From: Cryptomeria japonica
Lineage: Eukaryota; Streptophyta; Pinopsida; Cupressales; Cupressaceae
Assembly: GCF_030272615.1 (NCBI RefSeq)
Contig: NC_081414.1
Coordinates: forward strand, 339,988,502 to 340,052,501
Length of the DNA: 64,000 bases
Reading direction: 5' to 3'
Made by a program: the position numbers and the translations under genes. Within the stretch, counting starts at the first letter, position 1. Every line of letters starts with the position of its first letter. Positions 1 through 11,029 of the stretch are shown in pieces. The notes beneath the pieces were generated by a model. That model saw only the letters and a program-made list of their open reading frames with translations. It was not told the origin of the DNA and ran no database searches.

Positions 1-453
1 AATTTAGAGCATGAAGAAACGTGTCTTAAAATAGATCAAGATCAAGATCCTGAAACCTTATCATCCCATCCAATTGTTGACCAGGATCCCATTTCCCTAG
101 ACACTTGAAATGATTCCATTATTCCTATCCATTCTATCCAAGAACAAAATGTCCTTTCAAATCCCATTGACATTCCATATATCCCTTCCATCCTTTCCAA
201 TGATCCCATTAAAAGTCAAGAGCAAAGCACCTTTAAAGAGGATTCCAGTGATCTTCCTCGTCAAGATCAAAGTATCCTTCCAAATTCATTTCCAACACAA
301 GACCCTATCATTCCTTCAAATCCTCCACAAGATCCACTTGTTCCTCCATCTCCTTGTCTTAATGCTCCATATACACTCCAAGATCGCATTTCTTTTGATG
401 ATCCCATTATTTCTCCCATTCCATCTCTTGAAGAGCCTGTCATTGAACCATGT
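1..453 (+). repeat. Direct repeat, copy 1 (partner 6915-7352)
   Basis: Both copies start with AATTTAGAGCATGAAGAAAC and end with CATTGAACCATGT, with a few substitutions and small indels between. They are the same part of two copies of the gag-like element. Past 453 this copy continues into more coding sequence. The partner is cut at 7352 by copia element F. Confidence 0.9.
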
Positions 454-1362
454 CCACTACACAATCCTATTCCCCCTCATGATCCTAATCCCCTTCATGA
501 TTCTAACATGTCAGTGTAGGATGTTCATGAACCCTTGACATGCATAATGGGTTCTTCCACTTTGGTGCAATCCGATCCACTTCAAGATCTCATTATTTCT
601 CTCATATCATATCCACCTCATAATGGACTCGTGTCTTCTTCCCAAAGAAAAGAGTATCCTACAAGTCAAGATATTCATAAAGGCAAAGGAGTAGATCTCC
701 ATAAGCAAGAATCCCTTCATGTTAAAGAAAATATTAAGGGTCATGGCCTCAATGAAATTCCTCAAGACGTGGGTACCCCTACTAAATCCAACATACCTTC
801 AAAATCAAAACATACACCTTCCCCATCATACTTTCCATCCATCTTAGGTCCTTGTATCCCTTCATCCTCTATGCAAGGTCAGCAAAGGCACACATCATTG
901 AGTAAATTTCATCAATCCAAAAGAATTCCATTTCATTCATGTCCATCTGAGCATTCCTTTCCCCCTCCAAGCAATTTGGATGCCAAGTGTAAACATCATA
1001 AGTCTAGCAATCCACATGTATTCAAGGATCAATATGTCCAATATAATCGACATGTCAAAACAAAGAACAATATTATCTATAAAGAAAAAGAAATATCCAA
1101 AAGGCCACAAAGGCCCATTGCTCAAAAACAAAATTCAAAATATATATGGGTTGCTAAATCCCTTGTGCAAGCAATGCACTCCAATGAACCACAAAAGCAT
1201 GAAAAATCAAAAACCATGTGGATCCCTAAGCAACTACTTGAAGCACAAAAGCCTAAAGAAACATCAAAATTGGCACCTAAAATTTCTATTCCTCCATCCA
1301 AACCTCTTAAATCTATTCCTCCATCACCTTCATCATCTATTTTGGGTATTGATGTCCCATAA
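1..1362 (+). pseudogene. Gag-like Pro/Ser/His-rich ORF, C-terminal part, of an unnamed non-autonomous retroelement
   Basis: One reading frame (frame 1) runs from the window edge to a stop at 1360-1362, broken only by TGA at 106 and TAG at 517. The product is low complexity: the first 170 residues are rich in Asp, Pro, Ser and Ile (DDPI, PPSP and similar), then Lys, His and Ser take over. Near the end a motif recurs twice, IWVAKSLVQAM and MWIPKQLLEAQ, about 30 residues apart. I see no zinc knuckle, protease or RT. The first 453 bases match 6915-7352, where a second copy keeps the N-terminal half, so the two pieces together describe one long ORF. I infer a retroelement gag-like role from repetition and context; the family is unknown to me. 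Confidence 0.5.
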
Positions 1363-2618
1363 TCACTATCCTTTCCTCCATCCAAATCTCACAATCTGAG
1401 ATCCATTTTTCCTCCATCAGTCCATCACCCCTCAAGGTGTGTGCCAATGTTGAGCTTGCCTTCATTTCCATCCACTCAAGCCCAATTCTTCCAATACCCT
1501 ATCCATTATCCAATGCATATTTTCCATCATTTGATCCCTTTGATCCCATCCTTTGCATAAATCCTTGCCTTAGTTTCATCTCTTTTTCCATGTCCTTATC
1601 CTACCAACGTCTTTGAGCATACTTTTAAAGATCATGGTCCATTTATTTTTTAAGGCTACTATCCACAAAAAAAAAAAAAAAAAAGACATTTGAGTCCTTC
1701 TTCCATCCCCTATCATGTGTCCATCTTCTATTGAAAAAGTCAAAAATACAAAAAAAAAAAAAAAAAAAGACAAAAGAAAAAAGTAAAGCAAAAATAATTC
1801 ATCCACTGGTGAAAACCTGGCAAATAGGTGCCTTAGGCAAGTACCGTGATGAAAACCTGGCAAACAGGCGTCATGCGTAATCTATGAACTTCTTGCACAC
1901 CACACTTGGGGGCAGGTTTCCTCCTTCATATCCTATTGCCCTTCATTATCCTATCATACCATGTCATACTCCTCCATTATCCTATTGTCCCTCAGGTCCA
2001 TTTCCTCTTTCCACCTTTGATCTTGACAAGGCTGAGGATCGTCATGAGCATCATGCATCTTGTTTGCAGCTTTTAGTCTATCATAGCTTTTGGTATTTAT
2101 CCATTTGATTATTACAACCTTTCATTCATATTCCCTGTCTTATTGCAACTTTCTGCCACTATCCCTTAGCCAATCTTGACCTTTAGTCCATGTCCCTTAT
2201 CCATTCTTGGTCTTGCTTATCCTATCCATATCTTATCACTATCCATACACTCTTTTTCATTCCTTGATCTCGATCTGCCATAAGGACGCAAAATTTAAAC
2301 ATAGTTTCAAAAACCTCTTGACATGTCCCTCATGCCATGTTCCTACTTTACATTGTCATATCCAGTCTCTTGTCCCATCACGCAATAGCCCTTGAAAATT
2401 GCATCTGTATTGTCTCCATGATAAAAGGCCTTTGTCTCCCCTCTATTCACCAACATTTCAGAAAGCCTATTTATTCACCTGTCATATTCCTTACCTTGCT
2501 AGACACTGGGGGCAAAATCATAAAAATTGAAAAATGTCCTGAAATAATCAAAAAAATTGAAAAAAAATCCTGAAAACATTCAAAAACATCAAAAAAATCA
2601 CGTGTTCATTTTCAGCTA
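1363..2618 (+). other. Non-coding 3' part of the gag-like element
   Basis: No supportable gene. The stretch is pyrimidine-rich, with A-runs at 1666-1684 and 1750-1768. It holds a 40-bp spaced doublet at 1808-1868 and two purine tracts of similar sequence, ACTTGGGGGCA at 1904-1914 and ACACTGGGGGCA at 2503-2514. Either tract could be the polypurine tract in front of a 3' LTR. I could not fix LTR ends because no second LTR copy is in the window. Confidence 0.4.
1808..1868 (+). repeat. Spaced doublet with GAAAACCTGGCAAA core
   Basis: The 21-base string at 1808-1828 recurs at 1848-1868 with two differences, a 40-bp period. The core GAAAACCTGGCAAA is shared exactly. It lies 35 bases before a G-rich purine tract, a place where plant gypsy elements often carry similar GAAAACC-type repeats; that comparison is from general memory. 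Confidence 0.6.
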
Positions 2619-2797
2619 AAATGTCCTGAAAAAATCCCTAAAAATCAAATAATGTCCTGAAAAAAATCCCTAAAAATCATATAATGTCCTGAAAAAATCT
2701 CTAAAAATCAAACAATGTCCTAAAAAAAAAATCCCTAAAAATCAAATAATGTTCTGAAAAAATCCCTAAAAAGTCAAATAAAGTCCTGAAAAACGAA
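2619..2797 (+). repeat. Minisatellite, about 31-34 bp unit, about 5.5 copies
   Basis: Units begin AATGTCCTGAAAAAATCCCT and end AAAAATCAAAT. Five full units and part of a sixth follow one another, differing mainly in the length of the A-run and in single substitutions. Looser copies extend back to about 2530. No coding potential. Confidence 0.85.
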
Positions 2798-5766
2798 CAA
2801 AAAAAAAATTTGTAAAAAACTCGAAATTCCTACAAAGTGGAAAACATCAAAATCCACAAACAATTTCTTTGGCATTTTGTATTTTGTCAATAAATGATCC
2901 CTTTGTGCATAGACAAATCGCTGAGCATACATCCAACGACAATTAATCAAACATTGTGCTTTAATGAAATCACGCATTAACAGATAAACTGTTCAACCAA
3001 GCAAGCATTCAACCTGATCATAGTTGTCACATCAATCCAAATAGCATCAACATTACCATTGGTCCTTGTCAACATTATCATGGGTCTTATACAGGGTGTG
3101 GTATTCTCGAAACCAGACCATGTCCTATCTTCGACGGGGTACTGCATTAGCTGAAACTAGATAGCATGATCATTCTTGTTTTCCACTTTTGACAATGACG
3201 ATCAGACTATTTGTTTGACTTGGTTGAATTTGTGCATCTTATCTTTTTACTAATTCATCTTTGGCTTTGATCATGTTCCTATGTTGCTCGATGATGTCAG
3301 TGAGTGATTTAGAGTGACCGGGATGGTTCATGGTCCCTTTCTTTTTTTGTTGTGTTTGTTGTTTGTGGAATGTTTGTCACAAATTGGGGCAACTATATCA
3401 TTGGGTGTCTATGATAAGTACGTTCACTTTGTGAACGCCACACATACTTGGACCCTTGATGTATGCACCCTAGGATGCTTCACTCATTCCTTGTGTGCGA
3501 TGTGTCTATCTTTTGCAAAAGGGGTTGCGTTCCAGCTCTGGCCTTCAATGTCATGATGCTCTGCATCCACTTTGCTACAATAAATAAAGGTTCTCACCTA
3601 CTTATGTGCAATTGTGAAAGCAAGTTTTCCTTCATCTCTAACTATCCTCTATCTAATTTCTTCTTACTAACATTTCTTCTATCAGTCTTGGCAGTCTGTT
3701 TGAACCTATCATCTTCTGTCATTCTTATCGATCACTTGGCCTCTTTTCTAGATTTTTCTGGCCAATTCCTTGAGGGGGCATGCATATGTCATTATTATTG
3801 TCTAACAATTTTATTTCATTGCAATTTAGCTTTGTGGTTAGCTAATATTTATGTTGTTTGTAGGTGAAAAACTCAAGAAATAGGGTGACTCGGAGCTTTC
3901 TGGACACCTCTGCGCCTGTGTTGAGGCATTTTGCACCTATGTTGATGGGTTCTACACCTGTGTAGATGGGTTCTGTGCCTATGTTAATGGGTTCTGCACC
4001 TATGTTGAGTCATTTTGTGCTTGTGTAAGGCCAAAATCAGAGGTAAAATCAGTTGTTTTTACTTGCAAGTTTGTTTGTTTTCACTCTCTTTCTTGCATTC
4101 TGGTTTTTCTTTGGTACTAATTCTCTGTGCAACATCTTGGCGTTACGTATGACGAAGACTAAAAATGCAACTACTAATGAATCTTATGCAAGACGCGGTC
4201 AAAGACTCTCATTAAAACATCTTGCTTGCGATTTTTAAAGTAGTTGCACATTTCATTTCTTAAAGGTTAATGAACACCATGCATGCTTTGTTTGTTTTTA
4301 ATTTGATTGCATATTTTAACCCTTAGAGCTGGGCCTGCCTCCCAATTTGCTTGGCACTTCGTACAGGCATTGGTGAGAGGGAATGACCCAAAGTAGTGAC
4401 GGGCTAAAGCCAAGCTCTTCCGAACCACTCTAAATAACTGTGGATGCAACGAAAGTTGTAGACAACGGATGCTGGAATGGTATTGTGACGATTTATTTGC
4501 TGGATCAATACCCACCCGAACGGATGCCCTTACTAGAATCTCTTATTTTTAGATGCCAAAATCCTTCTATCTGTTGGCTCAGGTGTTGTGATACGCGCAT
4601 GTTGAAGACACCTCTCATGTACTCCTCAGTTAGAGATAGCAAGTTCTTGGGAAGTGATGCCCCTTGAACTCGAAGCTTGGTATGCTCAAGAAGTGAGTGC
4701 ACTATAAGGGGGAGCCAGTGCTACCAAGCGTCTAGCTAACCGATTGAGTGTTGTATTTTGTGGTTAGAGGATTCAATAGATATTGCCCTTGCCAGCCATA
4801 GGATTTGTTGTGAATATGCTTGATTTTCTTGAGTCAAAGTCAAACAAACATTTTGTCTTCCATGATTGTCAAAAGTTAAATCAAAAACAAACTTTCAAAA
4901 GTGCTCATAATCAACTTGGGTTTTCAAAATCAACAACCTTCAATTCAAAACAAAATCCAAACAAAAGTCCAGATTTTTCCAAGTATTCATCCAACATTTG
5001 AACATGGCTTGTCAAAAAATTGAATGTCTTTGTTTCAAAATTCATGTCACTTTAGGCTAGGTTTTGCATAGTCCAACTTAGGTCCTAGGACATATTGTCA
5101 TCTCCCTTCATTTTAGTCCTTTTCATTGCAAGTATCCTCATTTTTCACTTAGGTTCAAAATCATTTCCCTAAGTTTGCATTTCATTGTCATATCCAAGCT
5201 AGATTTCCATTTAGGTGACATTCGTGCATTATCCTTGTCATGCTAAAATTAGGTCTTGCCTAGGTTGCATTTGCATATTCCAAGTCATTGGTCTTCGCAT
5301 ATCCTTATCATTGTATTGTCATCTTGTCTTGGCTTCATCTTGTCATATCATATCCTTAGATCATTTTCATGTCATATCCTAAGTCATTGTCATAATCATT
5401 GCCTTCTTGCATTTAGTCTAAAAAATTTGTTTTGTCAAACTTGAAAAATCAAAACTTTGGATGATACCCTAAGTTGTTGTTAGGGAGTCTTGACCTTGTC
5501 TAAAATTTGTCCTTTCATTAATATCATTTTTGTCAAACCTAGCTTAGTATCCAAGCATATAGGTGAGACATTTTCAATTTGTCCTATTGTCATTTGGTCT
5601 TTTGTCCTTTAAGGTCTTCGCTTCATTTCAACTTCCCAAGGTTGAGCCTTTAGGTTTGCATTCCAAAATGTTTGACAAAATCTTGAAAAACAACAAAAAC
5701 ATTTAGTTGCATTGTCATCCTTTTAGGTTGCATTTGTCAATCCCATTAGTTGCATTGCATAGTAAC
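2798..5766 (+). other. Non-coding LTR/UTR-like DNA between two gag-like element copies
   Basis: No gene that I can support. It lies between the 3' end of one gag-like copy and the 5' end of the next, so it most likely contains one LTR shared by, or belonging to, the two copies, plus a 5' untranslated leader. The 3.3-3.9 kb frames are hydrophobic and unlike any family I know. A 21-bp minisatellite sits at 3912-4030. A GC-richer block at 4320-4740 shows no tRNA fold or known motif that I recognise. No TGGTATCAGAGC primer site was found here, unlike the copia elements in the window. Confidence 0.4.
3912..4030 (+). repeat. Minisatellite, 21-bp unit, about 5.5 copies
   Basis: Units start at 3912, 3933, 3954, 3975, 3996 and 4017, a strict 21-bp period. 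A typical unit is GCACCTATGTTGATGGGTTC plus T. The outer units end in CATTTT instead of GGGTTCT. The period is a multiple of three, but the frames through it are short. Confidence 0.85.
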
Positions 5767-7352
5767 ATGTTTGTTGAAATGAGGTCTCAACCTTCTTACA
5801 AAGCCATGTCATCACAATTGAGAAATCAATCATCTCAATCCAATCTCTACATGTCTCAGAACTTGGATCAAACTTATCATGATGATGTAAATGTCCAAAT
5901 ACAAAAACTAGAGGAGAAACTAACTCAAGAAAAAGAGATCTTGGAACAAAAAGTGAAAAATAGTGAGAAGATTAGATCCCAAATGTTCAAAACATTTAAA
6001 AAATTTCAAGGTCCAAACCCAAAATTTGAGCCAGTTGATGTAAAAGCTCTTATCAAATGATCAGACATACCAGCTCTCATCTCTCGGATAGAGATGATGA
6101 AACAATTTCAAAAAACAAGCACAAATTTCAATCAAGTCCCAAATCAAAATCCATTTGGTCAAATTTCATTCAATCAAATCTCGAATCAACAACATATACA
6201 ACCAACACAACCAATGGTTCAATTTCAACAATATGTCCAACCAACTATACAATGTCCACAAATAGTTCAACCAATGGTGGAATATCAACAAGTTCAATCA
6301 ACATATCAATGTCAACAACCACAATCACAAATTCAAAAATAAAACTTGCAACATGCACCAAGCCAAATTTTGAACATGTCAAACCAATTTGATCAACATC
6401 TAGTTCGAAATCAAAACATGACATCAAACCAAGACCAAATTCTTGCCAAACAAGTTCAAATTCTAGATACAACTATTTCAAAACCTCGAAAGAAAGGTGG
6501 CCTTATTGCAAGGATCTTAAGGAAATTACCAAGTGAGTTCTTTGAGGATGATCAAAATCATACACCAATATCTAGCAATGGCTCATCCATCCATCAAGAA
6601 TTTGACCCTCAATTTGCCTCCACTTTCCTCCCATTCCATCATATTTTGAAGTTTCGCAAGAGCAATTTACACCATCGCCTCCAAATGATGCATCAAATAA
6701 TGCATCCTCCCAAGGATTGTTTGCCACAGAAATATATGCTAATCAATTCATTTATACAAATCCCTTGTACTATTTGGAAATGTAAGAGTTAATGCCCTCA
6801 AATGCTTCTCTTTTAGAGAGTCCCATTCAAATTCCATCCCCTTCGTGCCAAAGCATTGATCCCTTGCCAAAATCCCCCATGTATATCCAAAGTCCAACAC
6901 CATGTCAAGAGGATAATTTAGAGCATGAAGAAACGTGTCTTGAAATAGATGAAGATCAAGATCTTGAAACCTTATCATCCCATCCAATTGTTGACTAGGA
7001 TCCCATTTCCCCAGACACTCGCAATGATTCTATTATTCCTATCCATTCTATCCAAGAACACAATATCCTTTAAAATCCCATTGACATTCCACTTCCTAAG
7101 AAAGATCAAGATATCCCTTCCATCCTTTCCGATGATCCCATTAAAAGTCAAGAGAAAATCATCTTTAAAGAGGATTCCAATGATCTTCCTCCTTGTCAAG
7201 ATCAAATTATTCCTTTAAATCCTCCACAAGATCCTTTTGTTCCTCCATCTCCTTGTGTTAATGCTCCATATACACTCCAAGATCGTATTTCTTTTGATGA
7301 TCCCATCATTTATCCCATTCCATCTCTTGAAGAGCCTGTCATTGAACCATGT
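5767..7352 (+). pseudogene. Gag-like Gln/Asn-rich ORF, N-terminal part (second copy)
   Basis: I chose the ATG at 5767 (MFVEMRSQPSYK) because it follows a non-coding leader and opens the long frame. Residues 35-85 form a charged heptad-like stretch (VQIQKLEEKLTQEKEILEQ) that should be coiled coil. Next comes a Gln/Asn-rich stretch with repeated QPM and QQ motifs, a basic patch (SKPRKKGGLIARILRKLPSE), then a Pro/Ser/Asp-rich tail. In-frame stops lie at 6058 and 6340, and the frame shifts near 6625. From 6915 on it equals positions 1-453. At 7352 the ORF is cut by copia element F. There is no zinc knuckle, protease or RT, so this looks like a gag-like protein of a non-autonomous element; the function is inferred only. 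Confidence 0.5.
6915..7352 (+). repeat. Direct repeat, copy 2 (partner 1-453)
   Basis: Matches 1-453 over its full length. The match stops exactly where element F begins, which places the F junction at 7352/7353. In the partner the sequence goes on with CCACTACACAATCC. Confidence 0.9.
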
Positions 7353-8560
7353 AAATCTGACAATACAAACTGCATTCATTATATCCAGTCTAGTCTGAGT
7401 CAGATATAACAAACCTCCAATCATAGACTTGTACCTTTTAGGATTTACCGATGCAGATGCATCTTTCTTTGTCAATTTCTCACTTGTAACCATCCGAGTA
7501 CCAACCAGTTTAGAATTTTCCATACCAAATTTCTTCAATAGCTCTCTAGCATACTTAGTTTGACAGATGAAAATACCTTTATCAATCTAAGTAATCTTGA
7601 AACCTAAGAAAAATTTCATCTCCCCAATCATAGACATCTCAAATTCATTCTTCATATTGTTAGAGAATTCTATACACAACTTATCTTCACCTCTAAAAAT
7701 GATATCATCAACAAAGACTTCAATAATCAACATGTCATCATCAGTGATCTTATAATATAAATTATTGTTAGCATTACCTTTAGTGAAATCAAGCTTCAAA
7801 AGATATTTATCCAGTCTTGCATACCAAGCTCTAGTGGCTTGTTTCAATCCACATAAAGCTTTCTTTAAGCTGCAAACCATTTTTTTGTCATTTGAAAGTG
7901 AGAATCCACCAGGTTGCTCAATATAAACTTCCTCTTCAAGATCTCCATTCAGAAATGCACACTTAGCATCCATCTGATAAACCTTATAGTTCTTATATGC
8001 AACATAAGCAAGAAATAATCTCACAGCTTCAATCCTAGCTACTGGTGCAAATGTTTCATCATAATCAATTCCTTCCTTCTGATAATATCCTTTACAAACC
8101 AATCTAGCTTTATTCCTCATAGCTTGTCCATATTCATTTAATTTATTCCTAAAAAACCTTTTAGTTTTAATATTATTCTTATTTTTGGGCTGAGGAACTA
8201 AAGTCCATGTGTTATTCTTTTCTATTTGATCTAATTCTTCTTCCATAGCTTTCATTCAACATTCATATTTACAAGCTTCAATTATTGATACCAGTTCAAC
8301 TTGAGAAATAAAACATACCTCATCAGCTACCAACCTTCTTCTTGTCATCACTCCTTTGTTTTTGTCTCCAATGATCTAATCCTCTGAATGATTCAACCTT
8401 AGATACCTAGGAGTCTTCTGATTTTCTATTCCTCTGTCCTGATCTTCAGTTACTATTGAATTTTCTGATACTGCCAGAGTAGCTGGTTCAACATTCTATT
8501 TCGGTGTAGGTGCTACCGGTTTAGTTATGATCATTTCAACTGCCAGTTCTCTCTCATAAG
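7353..8560 (-). pseudogene. Element F reverse transcriptase, truncated
   Basis: The best stretch (8255 to 7587) carries copia RT landmarks in order: [74 protein letters not shown] and the catalytic FVDDIIF. After a stop it continues to MIGGLLYLTQTR and MNAVCIV, the start of the connection to RNase H, and then ends at the truncation. Stops and frameshifts interrupt the upstream linker (8260-8560). The aspartates of VDDI are present, but the frame is broken and the element cannot make a full Pol. Confidence 0.85.
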
Positions 8561-8764
8561 TTCTAATTTGACTTATGTTTTGCTCATCCACCTTAAAATT
8601 TGTGCTCTCCACAATTCTCTTCAATATTTTGTTATAACATCTATATTCTTTTCTTTCATTAGAAAAACTAAGAAATATTCCTTCATCACATCTAGGATCA
8701 AACTTTCCAATGGAATAATCTCTTTTGATATAGCATTTACAACCAAAGATTCTAAAATACTTAA

Positions 8765-9703
8765 CTATCGGTGTATGACCAAACTATAACTCATAAGGTG
8801 TCTTACCGATATCTCCTTTGATATGAACTTTGTTGAATGTGTACACCATTGTGCTTTTAGCTTCTCTCTCCAGTAGATATGAGGCATATTAGCTTCCATA
8901 ATCAAAGTTCTAGCTGCATCCAAAATAGTTATGTTCTTCCTTTCCACAATCCCATTCTGTTGAGGTGTCCGTAGTGCAGACAACTATCTCCTTATCCCAT
9001 TTTTCTCACAATAGCTGTTAAATTCATTGGATGTGAATTCTACACCCCGATCTGACCTAAAGCATTTAATCTTCAATCTTGTCTTTGTCTCAACTTTAGC
9101 TTTAAATATTTTAAACTTTTCAAATGCTTCAAACTTCTCCCTTAGAAAAGTAACCCACATCATTCTTGAATAGTCATCAATTATTAGCATGAAATATATA
9201 TCACCCTGAAAACTTTTGATTCTAGCAAGACCACACAGATTAGTATGAATAAGATCAAGAACATCCTTAGATTTTTCTTATATACTCATACAAGAAATTC
9301 TGACTTGCTTTCCCATTTGACATTCCTTACATACCAGATTATAGAGTTTTACAATATTAGGTATATCTCTAACTGCTTTAGTAGAACTGATCTTCACAAT
9401 GCAATCAAAATTCACATGACACAACCTCTTATGCCATATCCAACTCTCATCAATTTGTACAATCAAACATGTCTTCTCACCAGAGTTCAAATGAAATATA
9501 TTACCTTTAGTCTGTGTACCAGTTGCAATCTCCAATCCAGATCCATTGATAATCTTGTATTTTCCATCCTTGACCTGTAACTGAAATCCCTTATCCACCA
9601 ATTGTCCTACACTCAAAAGATTATGCCTTAAACCTTCAACATAATAAAAATTATTAGTGTTATGCTTACCATCCAATGATATCGTTCCTCTTCCCTTGAT
9701 CAT
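8765..9703 (-). pseudogene. Element F integrase
   Basis: Minus-strand frames carry the GAG-pre-integrase segment (YYVEGLRHNLLSVGQLVDKG), the HHCC zinc site (WHKRLCHVNFDC with CKECQMGKQ), and the catalytic core: IIDDYSRMMWVTFL, CFRSDRGVEFTS and PQQNGIVERKN. These supply the D,D,E residues. The usual Gly of the SD(Q/R)GGEF motif is Val here (RGVEF). Stops lie between the pieces. It directly follows the protease frame and leads into RT, as in other copia Pol proteins. Confidence 0.85.
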
Positions 9704-9745
9704 GCATACTTTGTCATCTACAAATCTAACAAGACTACAATCAAA

Positions 9746-10275
9746 TTATTGCAAAGATAAGAACTTCCTTCTATCTTCAGTCATATGATGTGAACATCCA
9801 CTATCAATCACCCATTCATCTTTGTCTTCAATTTTAGCAACAAGGACCTTCTCTTCAGGTACTAGATCATCTTCCTTGATAGACAAAAATACCCATTCCT
9901 TTCCATTGTCGGATCCACTAGCTGAATCTTGTGTCGGTTTATCATCAGAATTAGTCACACCTTCCTCATTAGCAAAGTAGCATGATTTTTCTTTGTTCCT
10001 CCTGTACTTATGCTTGTTCTGATAATCATGGTTAGGCCTAAAAGATCTTCTAGCTCTTTCTTTAAATCTTGAATTCCTTTTAGGACATCTAGGTGCAAAA
10101 TGACCTATCTTGTTACATGCAAAGCATGTAAAAGGTGTTTTTCCTTCATACTTACTTCTTGTCGGTCCTTTAGGTACTATTCTAGAAAATAAGGCTTCAA
10201 GTTTCTCAAACTCTTCATCTTCTTTCTTCATATCCTCTAGTTCCTTTGCATATAAAGATTTCCAATCACTCTTGC
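9746..10275 (-). pseudogene. Element F nucleocapsid zinc knuckle and aspartic protease
   Basis: A single CCHC zinc knuckle, CFACNKIGHFAPRCP, is followed by a basic stretch and an acidic linker. The protease motif EWVIDSGCSHHMTEDRRKF then holds the copia catalytic triad DSG. A stop at the end of this frame separates it from the integrase. Compared with element A1, this copy keeps the protease active site that A1 has lost. Confidence 0.85.
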
Positions 10276-10282
10276 TGGTAGA

Positions 10283-10973
10283 TTATGTCAATGCATGAAA
10301 AGAAGGTTCATATTTAATAGCTCCAGAAGGTTCAAATTCCTCAAGCTCAAAACCCGATAATTTCCCAACCAAGGTATCCCTATTAAAAGAGGTGTTTTCC
10401 ATAGTTATTAGCTCATTAATTGTAGTGGCCTTCATCTTATAAGTTGGTGGCAAAGCTCTCAGTACTTTAGAAACTATTTCATCTTTGCCTAGAGATCCAC
10501 CACAACATTGAATTCCCAAAACAATCTCATTAACTCTCTCCATAAAAGCAGTAATCCTTTCATCTTCTTCCATCTTTAGGTTCTCATACCTCACCTGATA
10601 ACCATCAAGTTTAGCAAATTTAATATTAGGGTCACCTTCATTCAGAGTCCAATTTGTCCCATATAGCCTTTGCAATTGTTTTGTCAGTTAGTCCCATTAT
10701 TTGCTGATCAAAAAGTACACACAAAAGGGCTTCACTAGCTCTACAGTCATTCTCAAGTTCCTTATCCAAGCTTGTTGGAGGAGAATCATCAGATGCTAGA
10801 TTAAATGGTGTAACATCTTTCTCAACGATCTCCCAAATTTCCTTTCCAAGACATCTTAGGTGAGTCTCCATCTGAATCTTCCATACCCTATAATTTGTTC
10901 CATCAAGTCTAGGAATTTCTCTCCGGAAAAAAGCTGTAGATGCATTTGATGAACTTGAACTGTTAGATGCCAT
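10283..10973 (-). pseudogene. Element F gag (UBN2-type)
   Basis: The start MASNSSSSSNAS at 10973 lies 40 bases downstream of the primer site. The frame then has IPRLDGTNYRVWKIQMETHL, typical of copia gag (LxGxNYxxWKxxME). A frameshift near 10650 moves the rest into another frame, with YENLKMEEDERITAFMERVN and EIVSKVLRALPPTYKMKAT, the usual gag core. An in-frame stop ends the second piece at 10283. The family packages RNA in virus-like particles; this copy is dead. Confidence 0.85.
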
Positions 10974-11015
10974 AGGATCTTCCTCAAGTGGTTAAGCTTC
11001 TGCGGAGAGTATGAA

Positions 11016-11027
11016 GCTCTAATACCA
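11016..11027 (-). promoter_or_regulatory. Element F primer binding site
   Basis: Minus-strand TGGTATTAGAGC differs at one base from TGGTATCAGAGC, the plant initiator-Met tRNA primer site. It lies two bases inside the LTR end. Confidence 0.85.
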
Positions 11028-11029
11028 AT

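Noticed and set aside
110-538. 142-residue Leu/Phe/His-rich frame
   Set aside because: It is out of frame with the conserved gag-like ORF at 1-1362 and in its duplicate at 6915-7352; only the other frame reads through both copies with similar composition.
3314-3867. Overlapping hydrophobic frames (80 and 134 residues) that look like small membrane proteins
   Set aside because: They overlap in different frames, have pyrimidine-rich composition, and lie in non-coding LTR/leader-like DNA with no homologue I recognise.
4320-4740. tRNA or other structured RNA gene
   Set aside because: Despite higher GC content, I could not find a cloverleaf, A/B boxes in the right spacing, or any familiar RNA motif.
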